DNA of 64,000 nt. Source: Entonaema liquescens (lineage: Eukaryota; Ascomycota; Sordariomycetes; Xylariales; Xylariaceae). The position numbers and the translations under genes are program-made. The DNA lies in NCBI GenBank assembly GCA_902805475.1, contig CADCSX010000005.1:2739501-2803500 (forward strand), read 5' to 3'. This document shows, piece by piece, positions 9,842 through 21,002 of the stretch. A model generated the notes under the pieces. That model saw nothing but the letters and a program-made list of their open reading frames with translations, did not search any database and was not told the origin of the DNA. Positions within the stretch are counted from its first letter, which is position 1, and each line of letters opens with the position of its first letter.

Positions 9842-11876
9842 GAGACACTCGAAATGAAAACGGTTCCCGTGCCTGTTCCCGTGCCTTCTCCCACGTATAT
9901 CGGACTTTCGGCTCTCGATCCACAAGGGCATTGCACCGGGTCATCCACGGATCATTTTAACGCACCGTTTACCTAGTAACGATAAAACCTTTCTTTTCCA
10001 CGAAGGCATGATGCTATGAGAATGAAGGCCCTGGTTGGGATAATTGGGCGCTTTTCAGGATACCACTGGAGGTTGGTCTTTGAAGAATCCAGCATGTAAT
10101 AGTCGCACGGAAGATACCCATATTATTAATAAGACGATAATCTTAATATTCACAATTGATGATGTCTTAAGACTAAAACGTGAATTATCGTGATATTAGG
10201 TTTCATGATACCATACGTGGTTTGACAGAGGTAGGCAACATCGTCAATCCCTATAGTTGACAACGATCTACTTTTGGTGTAGCGACTCGATGGGTAACTG
10301 TCTTCTCGTTCGCTTATATAAGACGCCGGTGCTCGAATGAGCGAATTAGATACCACATTGCTCTACTCTTATCGTGTTATTTCGACCAGAATGCATCCTG
10401 CTACATGGATGAAGAGTTGATCTATAGGCTAAGGAAGACCCTGATCTACCTCAAGTATATTGTTCCTGCCAAGCCATTTGAAACCCCGCGTCCTCAGAGC
10501 GGCCGACCATGTAGAAAGATGTAGCATCAAATAGGTAGTCATCATACTGATGTAAATCGTGACACGTATGACATCTCATTTCAAAATATTTTATTTCTCA
10601 AATTGTCAGCATACATCAGTAAAGACTCACATGGGAGCCATCCAGCTATGATTGGACGAATAATTTCTCGAGATCACCCGCATATGAGATGAATTCGGTA
10701 TTCCATTTGATGGGAATTCATAAAGAGGGCGTGTCTTGTTTATTGTGAGAAGTTGGCAACATGGAAGTCTATGACAGCATCGAGTGGAGTCGACAGGGTT
10801 TAGGGGCCAAGATTGTTGTGGCGGATTGGTTAAGGTGACGCCACATCTTACACGTCGTTAGTCTCACTAGCCACGGCTTTAAGCAACAAACACGAAAAGC
10901 TTGTGGGGTTTCAAAGGGCTCTAACCTCTTTTCATCTAACAAGATCTCCCGGATATCGGCAATACAATATTATTCAAAAATGCACTTCATACTGGAGGGT
11001 ACGAAAGTCAATGTTCCAAGTCTAGACCACTAACAGGGTCGGGCCCGTCGGGATGTTTCTTAATTTGGTAACTAGTCTAAAGATGCTACGCATGCTCGAC
11101 GAAATCGACCCATTCAAAGCTTTAAGATCTCGCTTTGTTCAAGGAGTTATACCCTACATACATCCCCCACATATCGTCACCTTCCCGTCTACTGGTACCA
11201 TTCTGTGGAGATGACTACTACAACATATGGGACTTTACTATGACGCCAGAGGGCAAGCCACAAGAACAATGCATTGCCTCAGCGTTGAGAGTAACTAAAG
11301 CTGGGGTTAGCGTGAAAGAACCACCTGTGTTACTAGCTGTGGGCTAGATTCTCCAGTACAGTGCCTGGCATTAGACCAACCTATGATCTAGTAAACCTCC
11401 GGATTTAGTTTGTCCGGGACAGATACACTTGTACTTGAGCAAGGCCTAACCACCGTTTTGGCAGGGATCATGCGTCTTCAATCAGGGGAGATGACGACTG
11501 ATGAAGTCAGAGATGCTTTCACTTCGTTTTGTAGCTCTGTATCTCGTATTGATTGGGTCAAGTCCCCTCAAACTGTCCTCAGAAGGCGTGGTCTGGGAAA
11601 TAGCATATGCGGCACTTAAATCGAGATTCTGGATGATGAAATATGGCGGCAAATCGAGAGTGCCTTGGAAACAAAGGGTAAGTACATATGTCGAGGCTGG
11701 CTTCGTCTCAGTATAAGAAGTCGACAAGTCCGGAACTCAACATCAATCTTTTAATCATCATCATCATCATCAACAATAACATCCAACAAACTCTTACAAT
11801 CTAAAAGAAAAACATTGATACCACTTTACTATTATACCTACTTTACTAGTTATCCTTACATACACAACTATCCAAT
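9842..11876. other. Intergenic region with one weak possible gene fragment
   Basis: Two kilobases without a supportable gene. At about 11410-11700 (+) one frame reads through helix-like sequence, is interrupted by TAA at 11617-11619, then continues with EILDDEIWRQIESALETKG before a GTAAGT-like donor at 11680. This may be a decayed or multi-exon fragment, but no family is recognised. The last 150 bp contain (ATC)n and are the likely 5' UTR of the next gene. Confidence 0.35.
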
Positions 11877-13092
11877 ATGTCTAGTGTCATTAACAAGGTT
11901 AAGGAAGCCGTCTCTGGCCACCACTCTACCACCCACGACAGCAATGCTCCCGAAGGCACCCACGGACCCCACAGCAGCCGAGTAGGCAACGCAGCAGACC
12001 CAAGAGTCGACAGTGACCGTAAGTAGTCACTCGTTTATCATATACTCTCGCATAGTACAATGTCTAACATTTCCTCTAGGTGATAACCGCGCCGCACCAA
12101 GCTCGACCGTTGGCGGCTCTCACGCATATACCTCTGGAGATAACTACACACACTCTGGAGCTGGCACTACTGGTGCCCACCGAGAAGGCGTTTCTGGACC
12201 CCACAATTCGCGTGTAGCTAACGCTGCCGACCCTCGAATTGACTCTGACCGAGATGGCCGCTTTGCGGGTAATACCGCCGGTGACTACGGTGGCAGTGGC
12301 CGAGAAGGAATCGCTGGACCTCACAACTCTCGACTAGCTAATGCAGCCGACCCTCGCGTCGACTCAGACCGAGACGGCTCTCGCACTGCTGGTAACACCT
12401 ACGGCAGCTCCGGCACCGCAGGAACCACTGGCGCCCCCTACAGCCATGGCACCACAGGTAACACCTTTGGTAGCTCCGGTGCAGGGTACGGTTCAACTAC
12501 CGGTACTCACGGCTATGATTCCACCACTGGTACAACCGGCACCACTGGTAACTACGGACACGGCATTGGCAACCATGGCGCAGGCGGAACCCACGGTGCC
12601 ACTGGCACCTACGGCACGACAGGAACTCACGGCCTAGCTGATACAACTGGTACTCACGGTACTTACGGTACGACTGGCACTCACGGTACGACCGGCACTC
12701 ACGGTACGACCGGAGCTTACGGCACGACTGGTACACATGGCACAACCGGAACTCACCATGCCCACTCCGGCCCCGGTCCTGCTCCCGATACAGCTGGCCC
12801 TCACAGCAGCAACATCGCCAACAAGCTTGATCCCCGAGTCGACAGCGACCTTGATAACTCTCGGACCGTCGGCGGCGACAAGACTTACCGGTCGTAAGTA
12901 CGCCACTGTCGCCTTTGCTTTCGGCTCGCTATTACCACGTTTGGATAAAATTTTCTAACGATTGCCTGAAGCGGGAATCATGTTGCCAAAGACCCTACAG
13001 ACGCAGCTCAGGTACCTCCCTCGACCTTACGTGCACACATCGGTGAGCCGGTAGTCGAGCATGACGGGAACTACATGTTGCCAAGAATATAG
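11877..13092 (+). CDS. Hydrophilic His/Gly/Thr-rich repeat protein with four GPH-S-R...DPRVDSD modules
   Basis: Exons 11877-12018, 12080-12893 and 12972-13092 join without frame loss (358 residues). Four copies of a module of about 18 residues, GPH[SN]S[RN]-x-[AG]N-x-x-DPR[VI]DSD, occur near residues 32, 91, 121 and 290. Copies 1 and 2 are separated by the first intron region. Between copies 3 and 4 lies a low-complexity tract built of TTGTHG/TTGTYG units. There is no signal peptide and no TM segment. The third exon reads GNHVAKDPTDAAQVPPS, a segment that I recall ending related Sordariomycete proteins often called cell-surface or stress proteins; that label is not proof of function. Inference: an intrinsically disordered protein, perhaps a protectant. 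Confidence 0.75.
12580..12757 (+). repeat. Coding minisatellite encoding TTGTHG-type units
   Basis: Tandem degenerate units related to GGTACGACTGGCACTCAC, of 12-18 bp, within the second exon of the repeat protein. They encode Thr-Thr-Gly-Thr-His-Gly variants and are a likely site of length variation between strains. Confidence 0.8.
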
Positions 13093-13615
13093 CATGAGCA
13101 TTGCTATACTGTGTACCGGTCCCTACCTTAACTGGTCATAAAACGCGACTGCAGCTGTTTTAAGGCTAGTGCAGGCATCAATACTGGATGGAAAAGAAAT
13201 GGATTGGTGTATTGTAAGGTCAACCAATGAATAGCGTTGGATCTTATGTATTGTAAGATTGTATTGTACGGAATGCCAGGGGGTTGATATTACGTGTACA
13301 TGCTCGTCATGGGGATAATCCGAGGAACCCAGGTTTACCAAACCCCTCGAGTAAGCAACCTCCCCCCACAAAACCATCGAGATAAATAAAAAAGGGGTTA
13401 AAATATTCAACGCAACTCTTCTGATGATCGTATTGTTAAACATGCCACATTTTGAAGTCATGCCTACAGAATTACGCGCGGAATTTAACGTACTAGTATT
13501 GATTGTGGAGGATTGGATATTTGAGATCCTACCGCCCCGCCCTAGTAATATCCCCATTTATCAACTCGTTATTTTTAATGTGTACGGCTAACCCGTGTGA
13601 CTTTACTTAGATCTT
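13093..13615. other. Convergent intergenic region
   Basis: 523 bp between the ends of two genes pointing at each other. A 144-codon leftward open frame at 13123-13557 shows no family features and is not called. Confidence 0.5.
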
Positions 13616-14630
13616 TCATTTTGTAAACACACCCAACGCATGTGGGACGGCATGATACCACGACTCGATCGGGGGCTGGCCAACATCGATTTTCTCCCAA
13701 GGCCCTGCTTCCCGCAGAGTCTTCTCGGTCTGTCGGTTGAGCTGACACCCTCCAACTAAGTGCGGCCAGAATATGTTGAGCAAACCTGTATAAATCACCG
13801 GGACTTAGTATGACGCTTTCTGTATATCTAAGGAAAAAAAAAAGGGGTGGGGGAGATAACTCACCCTGATACGCTCTCATGTACCAGCTGTGCTCGCACC
13901 GCACATGTTCATATATATACCACCGCCCCCCTTTCTTCAGGTACTGGTACAACTCGCGGATATTCTTCTCGGGCTCGGGGATACTGCATAGGCATAGGAT
14001 AGACACGATGCAGTCCACGCTGCCCTTCTCCACGCGCCCGTCCCACTTCGTCGCGTTGTCCAGGTCCTCGATTCCCACCGGCACGATCCGGTACACGTCC
14101 TCGAGCCCTGCCTTGGCTATCGCCCGGCGCAGATTCGGGTGCTGGTCGCGATTCGGCTCCACGCCGAACACGCGGGTGATTACCCCGTCGACCGCAGCGC
14201 CACTGCTACCACTATTCTTGCTTTCTACGTTCCGCCGCCTCACGACACTTCCTGCTGGCTCCGCGCGTATCTCCGCTACGTCGCGGTACACGTCGACCCA
14301 GAGGCCCGAGCCAGCACCGACTTCGATGACGGTGCCCGCGAGCCCGGGCGCGACTTGCTCGGCGACCACGTCGCCTTTGCTGGCGCGGCCTTGTAATAGG
14401 GGGACTACACGCACCGCGGCGTCGCGCCGGATGTTGGGCCCCGCCAGGGTGCCCCAGAAGTCGTTGAACCAGGCGTCTTGCAGTCTCGCGGGGGATAGCA
14501 GGACGGCGTACTTGCCCTCGCGGAGGAGCGCCAGGATGGTCTTGGGCAGACAAGATGCCGACACGTACAGCATGTTCCAGGGGCCTAGGAGGCCGACCAC
14601 GGCGTCTCGTGTGCGGGTTGTGAGAGACAT
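13616..14630 (-). CDS. Class I SAM-dependent methyltransferase (METTL7-like, membrane-anchored)
   Basis: Exons 14630-13865 and 13785-13616 with a 79-nt intron (GTGAGT...ACAG); 311 residues. The start is the ATG at 14630, where a hydrophobic N-terminal segment (residues 8-40) begins; the in-frame upstream codons translate a GAA microsatellite and are leader. The SAM-binding motif I VIEVGAGSGL lies at residues 101-110, the acidic motif is around VFGVEPN, and the post-motif segment VDCIVSILCLCSIPEPEKNI is typical of the family. The C-terminus (NIFWPHLVGGCQLNR) matches fungal METTL7-like proteins. The substrate is unknown. Membrane anchoring, probably to ER or lipid droplets, is inferred from the first segment and family habit. 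Confidence 0.85.
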
Positions 14631-15118
14631 GGTGAGATAGGGGGGATAGGGGAAGAAGGGGAGAGAGATGATATATAGGGGAAGGGAAGGAAAGAGAAGA
14701 AGAAGAAGAAGAAGAAGAAGAAGAAGAAGGGGAAACAGAGACCAAGTTGATAAGTGGTCTCCCCAGGGTCGGCGATTATTTATAGAGCCGAGTAGAAAGC
14801 GTAAGCCTTGTTTAACAATACACATGAACCAAGCCGGACACGCGCACCATGAAACGACCCTCTCCTATTCGTATAGGGCAGGGCTAGGGAAAAGCCGCTG
14901 GCGGCAGAAAATATCTCCAACTCGATTGGTTAGTTAGTGGAGCATCCTTCCATCACACACAGTGTAAAGACTGTAGAACTTCACTTTACATACCCATCTT
15001 ACACTTGGGTGGTCTTATTTATACACCTATCATATGCAATATTTTTTGGTACATTTATTTCATGTCATCTCATCACATCTCGTCTCATCTCCTCCCTCTA
15101 TATTCTATCAAGGTATCA
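14631..15118. other. Intergenic region between two leftward genes
   Basis: 488 bp holding the methyltransferase promoter and the DnaJ gene 3' flank. It contains the GAA microsatellite at 14696-14729 and otherwise nothing recognised. Confidence 0.5.
14696..14729. repeat. (GAA)n microsatellite
   Basis: About eleven uninterrupted GAA units 66 bp upstream of the methyltransferase start codon, in the probable 5' UTR or promoter; TTC on the sense strand of that gene. Confidence 0.95.
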
Positions 15119-16491
15119 TTACAACTCATCTTTCTCTTCTTTCATAGGAACGGCACCTTCTGGTCTTCCGCTGTCCTTGTGTAAATCTACACCAACTTTA
15201 CCTCTCCATTTCTGGAATACCGACCAGAAATCCTTTTCCATCCCCGAATCCATCTGGTCCGGTAGTATTACCACATACTCGACATATAGCTTGCCGAATT
15301 CGGTTTGGTGGTAGACTGAGTCACCGTCCTCGCTCCATATGGGCATACCTTCTCCTTCCACGGTTTCAACATGACCAGGCTGCACGATCTCACCGCGCTT
15401 CCGGCTTAACTTCACGACATGGCCGTCTAGATGCGTTAGGTTACGAGTCCAATCTCCCATCCAAGCCTCCCGAAGAGACAAAACCTCTCGCCAGAACAGG
15501 TCGTTTCCCTTGCGCCGGAAGAACGCGCCGTCCACGTGATCGGGATTATCGTTCTCAAAATCGGGCTCCTTTTCGGTGAGTGTAACAACGAGGTCCCCGG
15601 CGATCCAATCAGGACTCGCATCGGCCTCGTTTTCGTAGACGATCTTGGCGTCTCGGGCAGCGCCCCGCTCGATTTTTAGCGAGACGGTTGTCGGCTTGCG
15701 GATAACCCTGTTGCCGCCGCAGACTGGACACTTATGCTTGATCGTCTTGCCGCGGCCGCCGCAGGCATCGCAGGTAGTCTGGATCTGCTGGAACATGCCC
15801 GGTGCTAGCTGGTGCTTAATAATGCGCACGCCGTGGCCGCCGCAGTGATGACACGTGTCTACAACGCCGTCTTGCGAGCCCGTCCCGTCGCACTCCTCAC
15901 ATATCTGCTGCTTCTCCCACTGGAATTCCGTATCCCGGCCATTATAGAAGTCGCGTAGGGAGATGCCGACCTTGATCTCGATGTCGTGTCCACGCGGCTG
16001 TCCTCTCTGGTAATGGCCACCTCCACCAAAGAATCGGCTGAACAAGTCGAACGGGTCGTGGTGATGCCCACCCCCTTGGCTGCGCTGCTTTAGACCATCA
16101 TGTCCATATTGGTCGTAGATTTTTCGGGACTCTGGGTCGATCAGAGCCTCGTAGGCCTCGGCGACCTCGACGAATTTGTCTTTAGCTGTAGGATCACCCC
16201 TGTTTGTCGCATAAGGTACTAATTCATATACCAAGGTAGGTAGATCATGCGTATACTTACGGGTTCTTGTCCGGGTGATATTTCTTACTTAATTGTCGAT
16301 ACGCTGTCTTGATCTGCTTATCTGTCGCTTGACGGTCTACCCCAAGGATCTAATAACGGTCGGTTAGTACAAAATTACCAAATTACGAAATAACTAGCTT
16401 TAGGGAAACATACTTTATAAAAGTCTTCTGCGCACAAAGCGAGTTGAGCTAGAATAAAGAGCAACGCGAAGGTTGCCCACTGGAATAACAT
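15119..16491 (-). CDS. scj1: ER-luminal DnaJ (Hsp40) co-chaperone, Scj1 type
   Basis: Exons 16491-16414, 16349-16261 and 16199-15119 join in frame (415 residues). Residues 1-20 are a signal peptide (MLFQWATFALLFILAQLALC). The J domain spans about 22-87 with HPD at 51-53. A Gly/Phe-rich stretch (GGGHHHDPFDLFSRFFGGGG) follows. The zinc-binding region has four C-x-x-C repeats (CEEC, CHHC, CDAC, CPVC), then the two C-terminal substrate-binding domains. The protein ends in KDEL, an ER-retrieval signal. Known role: stimulates BiP/Kar2 ATPase during folding and ER-associated degradation. It is divergent from the Prp2 gene; a UPR-element-like site lies in the shared upstream region. All features of a type I ER DnaJ are intact. 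Confidence 0.93.
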
Positions 16492-17218
16492 GATCCCCAG
16501 TAAGTGGTGGTTCGTGAAAGCCTGTTATGCAGCAGCCCCAAGGGAAAAGGTATCGTATATAGAAGCTAGTTAACTAGAAAGGCTATTAAGTATGGGCGGA
16601 TCTGTGGAAAACACCGAAGGATAATTCTCCCATGGATACTGAAAGATCAGCATGAGAATTGGTCAAGGTGGTGTCCTCGGCGCATAAGTTGTAAAGAGAT
16701 ATTCAAAAGCTAAAATCAATGCAGAGACGAAGCTAAAGCTAATACTGCTGTTACTAAAAGTAAACCGTTTACCCTTGAAAAATACCAGCGTGTCAACGTG
16801 GTAAGAACTTCTAAGCTAGGCGGTTGACCCACTTTGATAAGATAAGCCCTGCAACTTTAAAAAGCGGGTTGTCCTTGGCGATAATTGAAGCTGTGATTGG
16901 CTGTTAACTCGTAGTGACTCCAAAGGAGGTAATCCAGAAAAATACAAGGCAGCCGCGGCAAGAGCTTCTGACTACAACTTCTTCCATAATTCCATAATTC
17001 CTTGCTCACATCCCGGGGTATCGACACTCCACCAGCTCCGAAGCAATCAAAGTCGCTGTGTTATTTTCTCCTCTCTACTCCACGGTATAAGCCATATGCG
17101 AGCAGGCCTTGTGTCCTGTTCCTGAACCGGTTGCCTGGGATTCGCATTCCCAACCCCAACTTCGCCGCCATCCAGGTTCTCCTCGTCTCTCCCGTTATTA
17201 TAGAGTCGAACACCAGTC
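16492..17218. other. Divergent promoter region of the Scj1 and Prp2 genes
   Basis: 727 bp between two start codons on opposite strands. It contains the UPRE-like site at 16786-16794; pyrimidine-rich sequence precedes the Prp2 start. Confidence 0.55.
16786..16794 (+). promoter_or_regulatory. UPR-element-like site (CAGCGTGTC)
   Basis: CAGCGTGTC is identical to the core of the yeast KAR2 unfolded-protein-response element (CAG-N-GTG bound by Hac1). It lies about 295 bp upstream of the ER DnaJ start codon, where such a site would make sense. A single short match, so moderate support only. Confidence 0.4.
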
Positions 17219-20200
17219 ATGAGCAACAACAAAAAATATGCTTTCATCCCCATGGATGAAGGCGAAGTGGGTCCACAAAAGGTTGAGAAGAAATCCAAAC
17301 ATAGGCGCCGCGACGAAAACGGAAAATCCAGTTCTCATCGGGACTCTCATCACAGGTCGCACCGTAATCGGAGTCGCAGCCGGAGCCGTTCGCCGCGTCG
17401 CGATTCGCATAAACATAAGTCAAAATCAATCCGAAGACGCGGGGATGATGACTTCGACGATAGGTGGGGCGATGAGGAACCAGGTAGTGAACCCGAACCC
17501 TCAGACGATGGACGCGACGAAGAACCCGAATTCAAAGAATCAGCTCCTAAGCGCGTCAAATTAAGTCATGATGAACGGGAAGGGGAAGATGAGGGCGTCG
17601 ATTCCGACACCGCGCGCGATGTCGCCGAACGGGAAGCATTTGCCAGGCGTCTAAAGGAGCGAGACGGGGGCAAATCAAAGAGCGAGGGCAAGGCTGAAAG
17701 GGAAAGGCAGCGTCTAGCGGAAGAACTTGCCGCAAGCCGGGCTGCTATGCCGGATTTACGTGAGCGCTCGAGACAGGATTATCTAAAGAAGAGGGAGGCA
17801 GAACGATTAGCACTACTCCGGAAACAGGTTGCAGAAGAGACGGCAGAACTAAACAGCGGCGTGCGGTTATCTGAGCGAGAAAAAGCCGAGTTTGCAAAGA
17901 ACCGAGAGATCTTGCGACTAGCCGAAGAACGGTTACGAATCGACGACCATCGAGATGGTTACTACATGCCAGAAGATTACATTACAGAGAAGGGTAAGAT
18001 AGACAGAAAACGAAAAGAAGAAGCGCTATACAAGCGATATGTCGAAAGAGATGAATATGGGCAAGAGAAATTTGTTACCGAGCACGAGGAGTGGGAAAGA
18101 GAGCAGACACAAAAGGCGAAGGCCCAGATCAACAGGGCAGAAAGAGAATATGAAGGAGACTATGCTCCTGTTCTCGATCCCGAGCAGTATATTCAGTGGA
18201 ATATAGGGACGACAATGGCAGGAGAAGGGAAGACGTTAAGTAAAGAACAGAGGTTTTTGGAAGCGCAGATCGAGGCCGCGGAAAAGAAAGCATTATCGAT
18301 CCAAGAAACTCGAAAGAGCTTACCCATCTATAAGTACCGGGACGAATTCATCGCGGCGATTGATCAATACCAGATCTTAGTACTCGTTGGTGAAACGGGT
18401 AGTGGAAAGACTACGCAATTACCCCAGTACTTACATGAAGCTGGCTATACGAAAGGGGGTCTCAAAGTGGGTTGCACGCAGCCTCGACGAGTTGCTGCTA
18501 TGAGCGTAGCGGCTCGAGTAGCGGAAGAAATGGGCGTTAAGGTCGGTAACGAAGTCGGTTACTCCATTCGATTCGAAGACGCTACCAGCGATAAAACTAT
18601 TTTAAAGTACATGACGGACGGCATGTTACTTCGAGAATTCATGACGGAGCCAGATCTTGTAGGATACTCGGCCTTAATGATTGATGAAGCCCACGAACGG
18701 ACAGTTCATACCGATATCCTGCTAGCCTTGGTGAAAGATTTGGCCAGGGAGCGTCCAGATCTAAAACTACTCATTTCTTCAGCTACGATGAATGCCGAGA
18801 AGTTTGCGAAGTATTTTGACGACGCTCCGATTTTCAACATCCCGGGAAGAAGGTATCCAGTTGATATTTACTATACACCGGCACCCGAAGCAAACTACTT
18901 AACAGCAGCTATTACAACCATATTCCAGATTCACACCACTCAAGGAAATGGGGATATTCTCGTATTCTTGACAGGTCAAGACGAGATTGAGGCTGCAGAA
19001 CAACAGTTAACAGAGACCGCCAGGAAGCTTGGAAACCGAGTGAAAGAACTGATCATTTGTCCTATCTACGCCAATCTACCTTCGGAGCTTCAGAGCAAGA
19101 TCTTTGAGCCTACCCCAAACGGTGCTCGCAAAGTTGTGCTTGCTACCAATATCGCCGAGACAAGTTTGACCATTGACGGAATCACTTACGTGATTGACCC
19201 CGGATATGTGAAGGAGAACGTCTATAATCCAGCAACGGGAATGTCTAACCTCGTTGTCGTCCCATGTTCTCGAGCTTCTGCAAACCAGCGCAGTGGACGT
19301 GCCGGTCGTGTTGGTCCTGGTAAATGCTTTCGCCTATACACGAAATACGCGTACATGAACGAAATGGACGAGTCAACCACGCCAGAGATTCAAAGAACCA
19401 ACCTCAACAGTGTCGTATTGCTACTGAAGTCGCTTGGTATTAATCAACTGCTTGAGTTTGAATTCATGGATCCGCCTCCCACCGAATCCTTAATTGGGGC
19501 TTTAAACCAACTTTTCGCGTTGCAGGCCCTCAATCACAAAGGCGAGCTTACCAAGGTTGGTAGGCAGATGGCTGAGTTCCCTACGGATCCCATGCTTGCG
19601 AAGGCTGTCCTTGCTGCAGACAAGTTTAAATGCGTTGACGAAGTTCTGTCGATTGTATCAATGTTGAGCGAGGCTTCAGCCCTTTTCTTCCGGCCAAAAG
19701 ACAAAAAGATACATGCCGACAGCGCCCGCAACCGATTCACCGTCAAGGAGGGGGGCGATCATCTCACTCTTCTTAATATCTGGAATCAATGGGTTGACAG
19801 TGACTTTTCTCCCATCTGGTCGCGCGAGAATTTCCTACAGCAGCGCTCTCTAACTCGCGCTCGGGATGTTCGCGACCAACTTGCGAAGCTCTGCGAACGT
19901 GTAGAAGTAGCGCCATCTACATGTGGCTCGTCTAATATCGAACCTATTAAGAAGGCGCTTACCGCGGGTTTCTTCCCGAATGCCGCCAAGCTCCAGCGCA
20001 GCGGCGATAGCTACCGAACCGTGAAGAACAATACGACAGTATGGATTCACCCGAGCTCGGTGCTGATGAAATCGGACCCGCCAGAGAAGATGGTAATCTA
20101 CTATGAGCTGGTGCTTACCAACAAAGAGTACATGCGCAGCTGCATGCCCATCAAACCGCAATGGCTAAATGAGGTTGCGCCACACTTCCACAAGAAGAAG

Positions 20201-20254
20201 GACTTGGAGGAGCTTGAGGAGAGGAAGATGCCGAAAGGACACACTGGACGATGA
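17219..20254 (+). CDS. prp2: DEAH-box pre-mRNA-splicing ATPase Prp2 (Cdc28/DHX16 type)
   Basis: Uninterrupted 1011-residue frame. The N-terminus is basic and RS-rich (residues 20-75: RSRSRSRSPRR), followed by a long charged helical region. The helicase core shows motif I GETGSGKT (391-398), motif II DEAH (489-492), motif III SAT (521-523) and motif VI QRSGRAGR (690-697), then the winged-helix, ratchet and OB-fold parts. The end (WLNEVAPHFHKKKDLEELEE...RKMPK) is characteristic of Prp2/DHX16 rather than Prp16, Prp22 or Prp43. Known role: remodels the activated spliceosome before the first catalytic step; nuclear. The length matches S. pombe Cdc28. The lack of introns is unremarkable. Confidence 0.93.
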   Translation: MSNNKKYAFIPMDEGEVGPQKVEKKSKHRRRDENGKSSSHRDSHHRSHRNRSRSRSRSPRRDSHKHKSKSIRRRGDDDFDDRWGDEEPGSEPEPSDDGRDEEPEFKESAPKRVKLSHDEREGEDEGVDSDTARDVAEREAFARRLKERDGGKSKSEGKAERERQRLAEELAASRAAMPDLRERSRQDYLKKREAERLALLRKQVAEETAELNSGVRLSEREKAEFAKNREILRLAEERLRIDDHRDGYYMPEDYITEKGKIDRKRKEEALYKRYVERDEYGQEKFVTEHEEWEREQTQKAKAQINRAEREYEGDYAPVLDPEQYIQWNIGTTMAGEGKTLSKEQRFLEAQIEAAEKKALSIQETRKSLPIYKYRDEFIAAIDQYQILVLVGETGSGKTTQLPQYLHEAGYTKGGLKVGCTQPRRVAAMSVAARVAEEMGVKVGNEVGYSIRFEDATSDKTILKYMTDGMLLREFMTEPDLVGYSALMIDEAHERTVHTDILLALVKDLARERPDLKLLISSATMNAEKFAKYFDDAPIFNIPGRRYPVDIYYTPAPEANYLTAAITTIFQIHTTQGNGDILVFLTGQDEIEAAEQQLTETARKLGNRVKELIICPIYANLPSELQSKIFEPTPNGARKVVLATNIAETSLTIDGITYVIDPGYVKENVYNPATGMSNLVVVPCSRASANQRSGRAGRVGPGKCFRLYTKYAYMNEMDESTTPEIQRTNLNSVVLLLKSLGINQLLEFEFMDPPPTESLIGALNQLFALQALNHKGELTKVGRQMAEFPTDPMLAKAVLAADKFKCVDEVLSIVSMLSEASALFFRPKDKKIHADSARNRFTVKEGGDHLTLLNIWNQWVDSDFSPIWSRENFLQQRSLTRARDVRDQLAKLCERVEVAPSTCGSSNIEPIKKALTAGFFPNAAKLQRSGDSYRTVKNNTTVWIHPSSVLMKSDPPEKMVIYYELVLTNKEYMRSCMPIKPQWLNEVAPHFHKKKDLEELEERKMPKGHTGR

Positions 20255-20550
20255 TAAAATGGCCATGAACTTCTTGGATATAGGTTGAGAACGAGTTTGA
20301 ATGCATGAGCGGAAGTACTTGTTATTATGAGCTCATTCCACTAAGAGTCATACATATATATATTTAAATGGTATACTGTTAGCTCAGAATATCATATTCA
20401 ATGAGATACATAATGACATCTGATCCATCTGATTGCATCTTGCCACAAGATTTGAGCTAGCCCATTCTCACCTATGAAGCAAACCCAGTAGTTTCTCATG
20501 ACGTAGCTTGATCATAAATAACTAAGTCCACTTCACGATAATCATTCCGC

Positions 20551-21002
20551 TCATTTCAGTAAGGCCTCCTCGCCGGGTTTAGGAACCAGCTCCTCGTGCC
20601 GTCTCAAGTCCATGGGCTTCTCCAGCAGAGGCACGACAAACGGATCAAACGTCTTCCAGTAGGGGTTCTCGAGGTGGTACTTCTGGCTCCCCTCGTTCTC
20701 GAAGCGCTCCACGATGGTGAATTCTTGCGGGTCGTGGATCGATTGCACTGGTGGGGAGGGCTTAATACGTGTGTGTAAAGGATGGGGGGGGTATTAAACC
20801 TGGATATATATAGGGTATATAGGGGGCAGAGGAAGGGGAATAGGAATGGGCGCGGGGAGAGTAGGTACTTACTGACGAACCACGATATGGTCTCCCGGTC
20901 CTTGGAGTAGATGGCAGAAGCCTCGTTGAGCTTGGCGTGTAGCTTGGCGATGTTTTCGGCGCCGGGCTTGGCGCGGAGGTGTACGACTATTGTGTAGACC
21001 AT
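20551..21002 (-). CDS. ABM-domain (antibiotic biosynthesis monooxygenase-like) protein
   Basis: Exons 21002-20873 and 20747-20551 with a 125-nt intron; 108 residues. The split Met codon (A|TG) at the junction restores the family segment WFVMQ. The ferredoxin-like ABM fold is supported by the N-terminal strand MVYTIVVHLRAKPG, the helix IAKLHAKLNEASAIYSKDR and the C-terminal segment FTIVERFENEGSQKYHLENP. Known family: small dimeric proteins related to cofactor-free monooxygenases; most fungal members have no assigned substrate. Small, probably cytosolic. Nearby genes do not form a biosynthetic cluster. Confidence 0.85.

Noticed and set aside
13123..13557. 144-codon leftward open frame
   Set aside because: No family motif, unusual composition, wedged between two convergent gene ends; probably chance.
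13879..14640. 253-codon rightward open frame
   Set aside because: Mirror of the methyltransferase coding exon, which has GC-rich third positions; no recognisable protein features.
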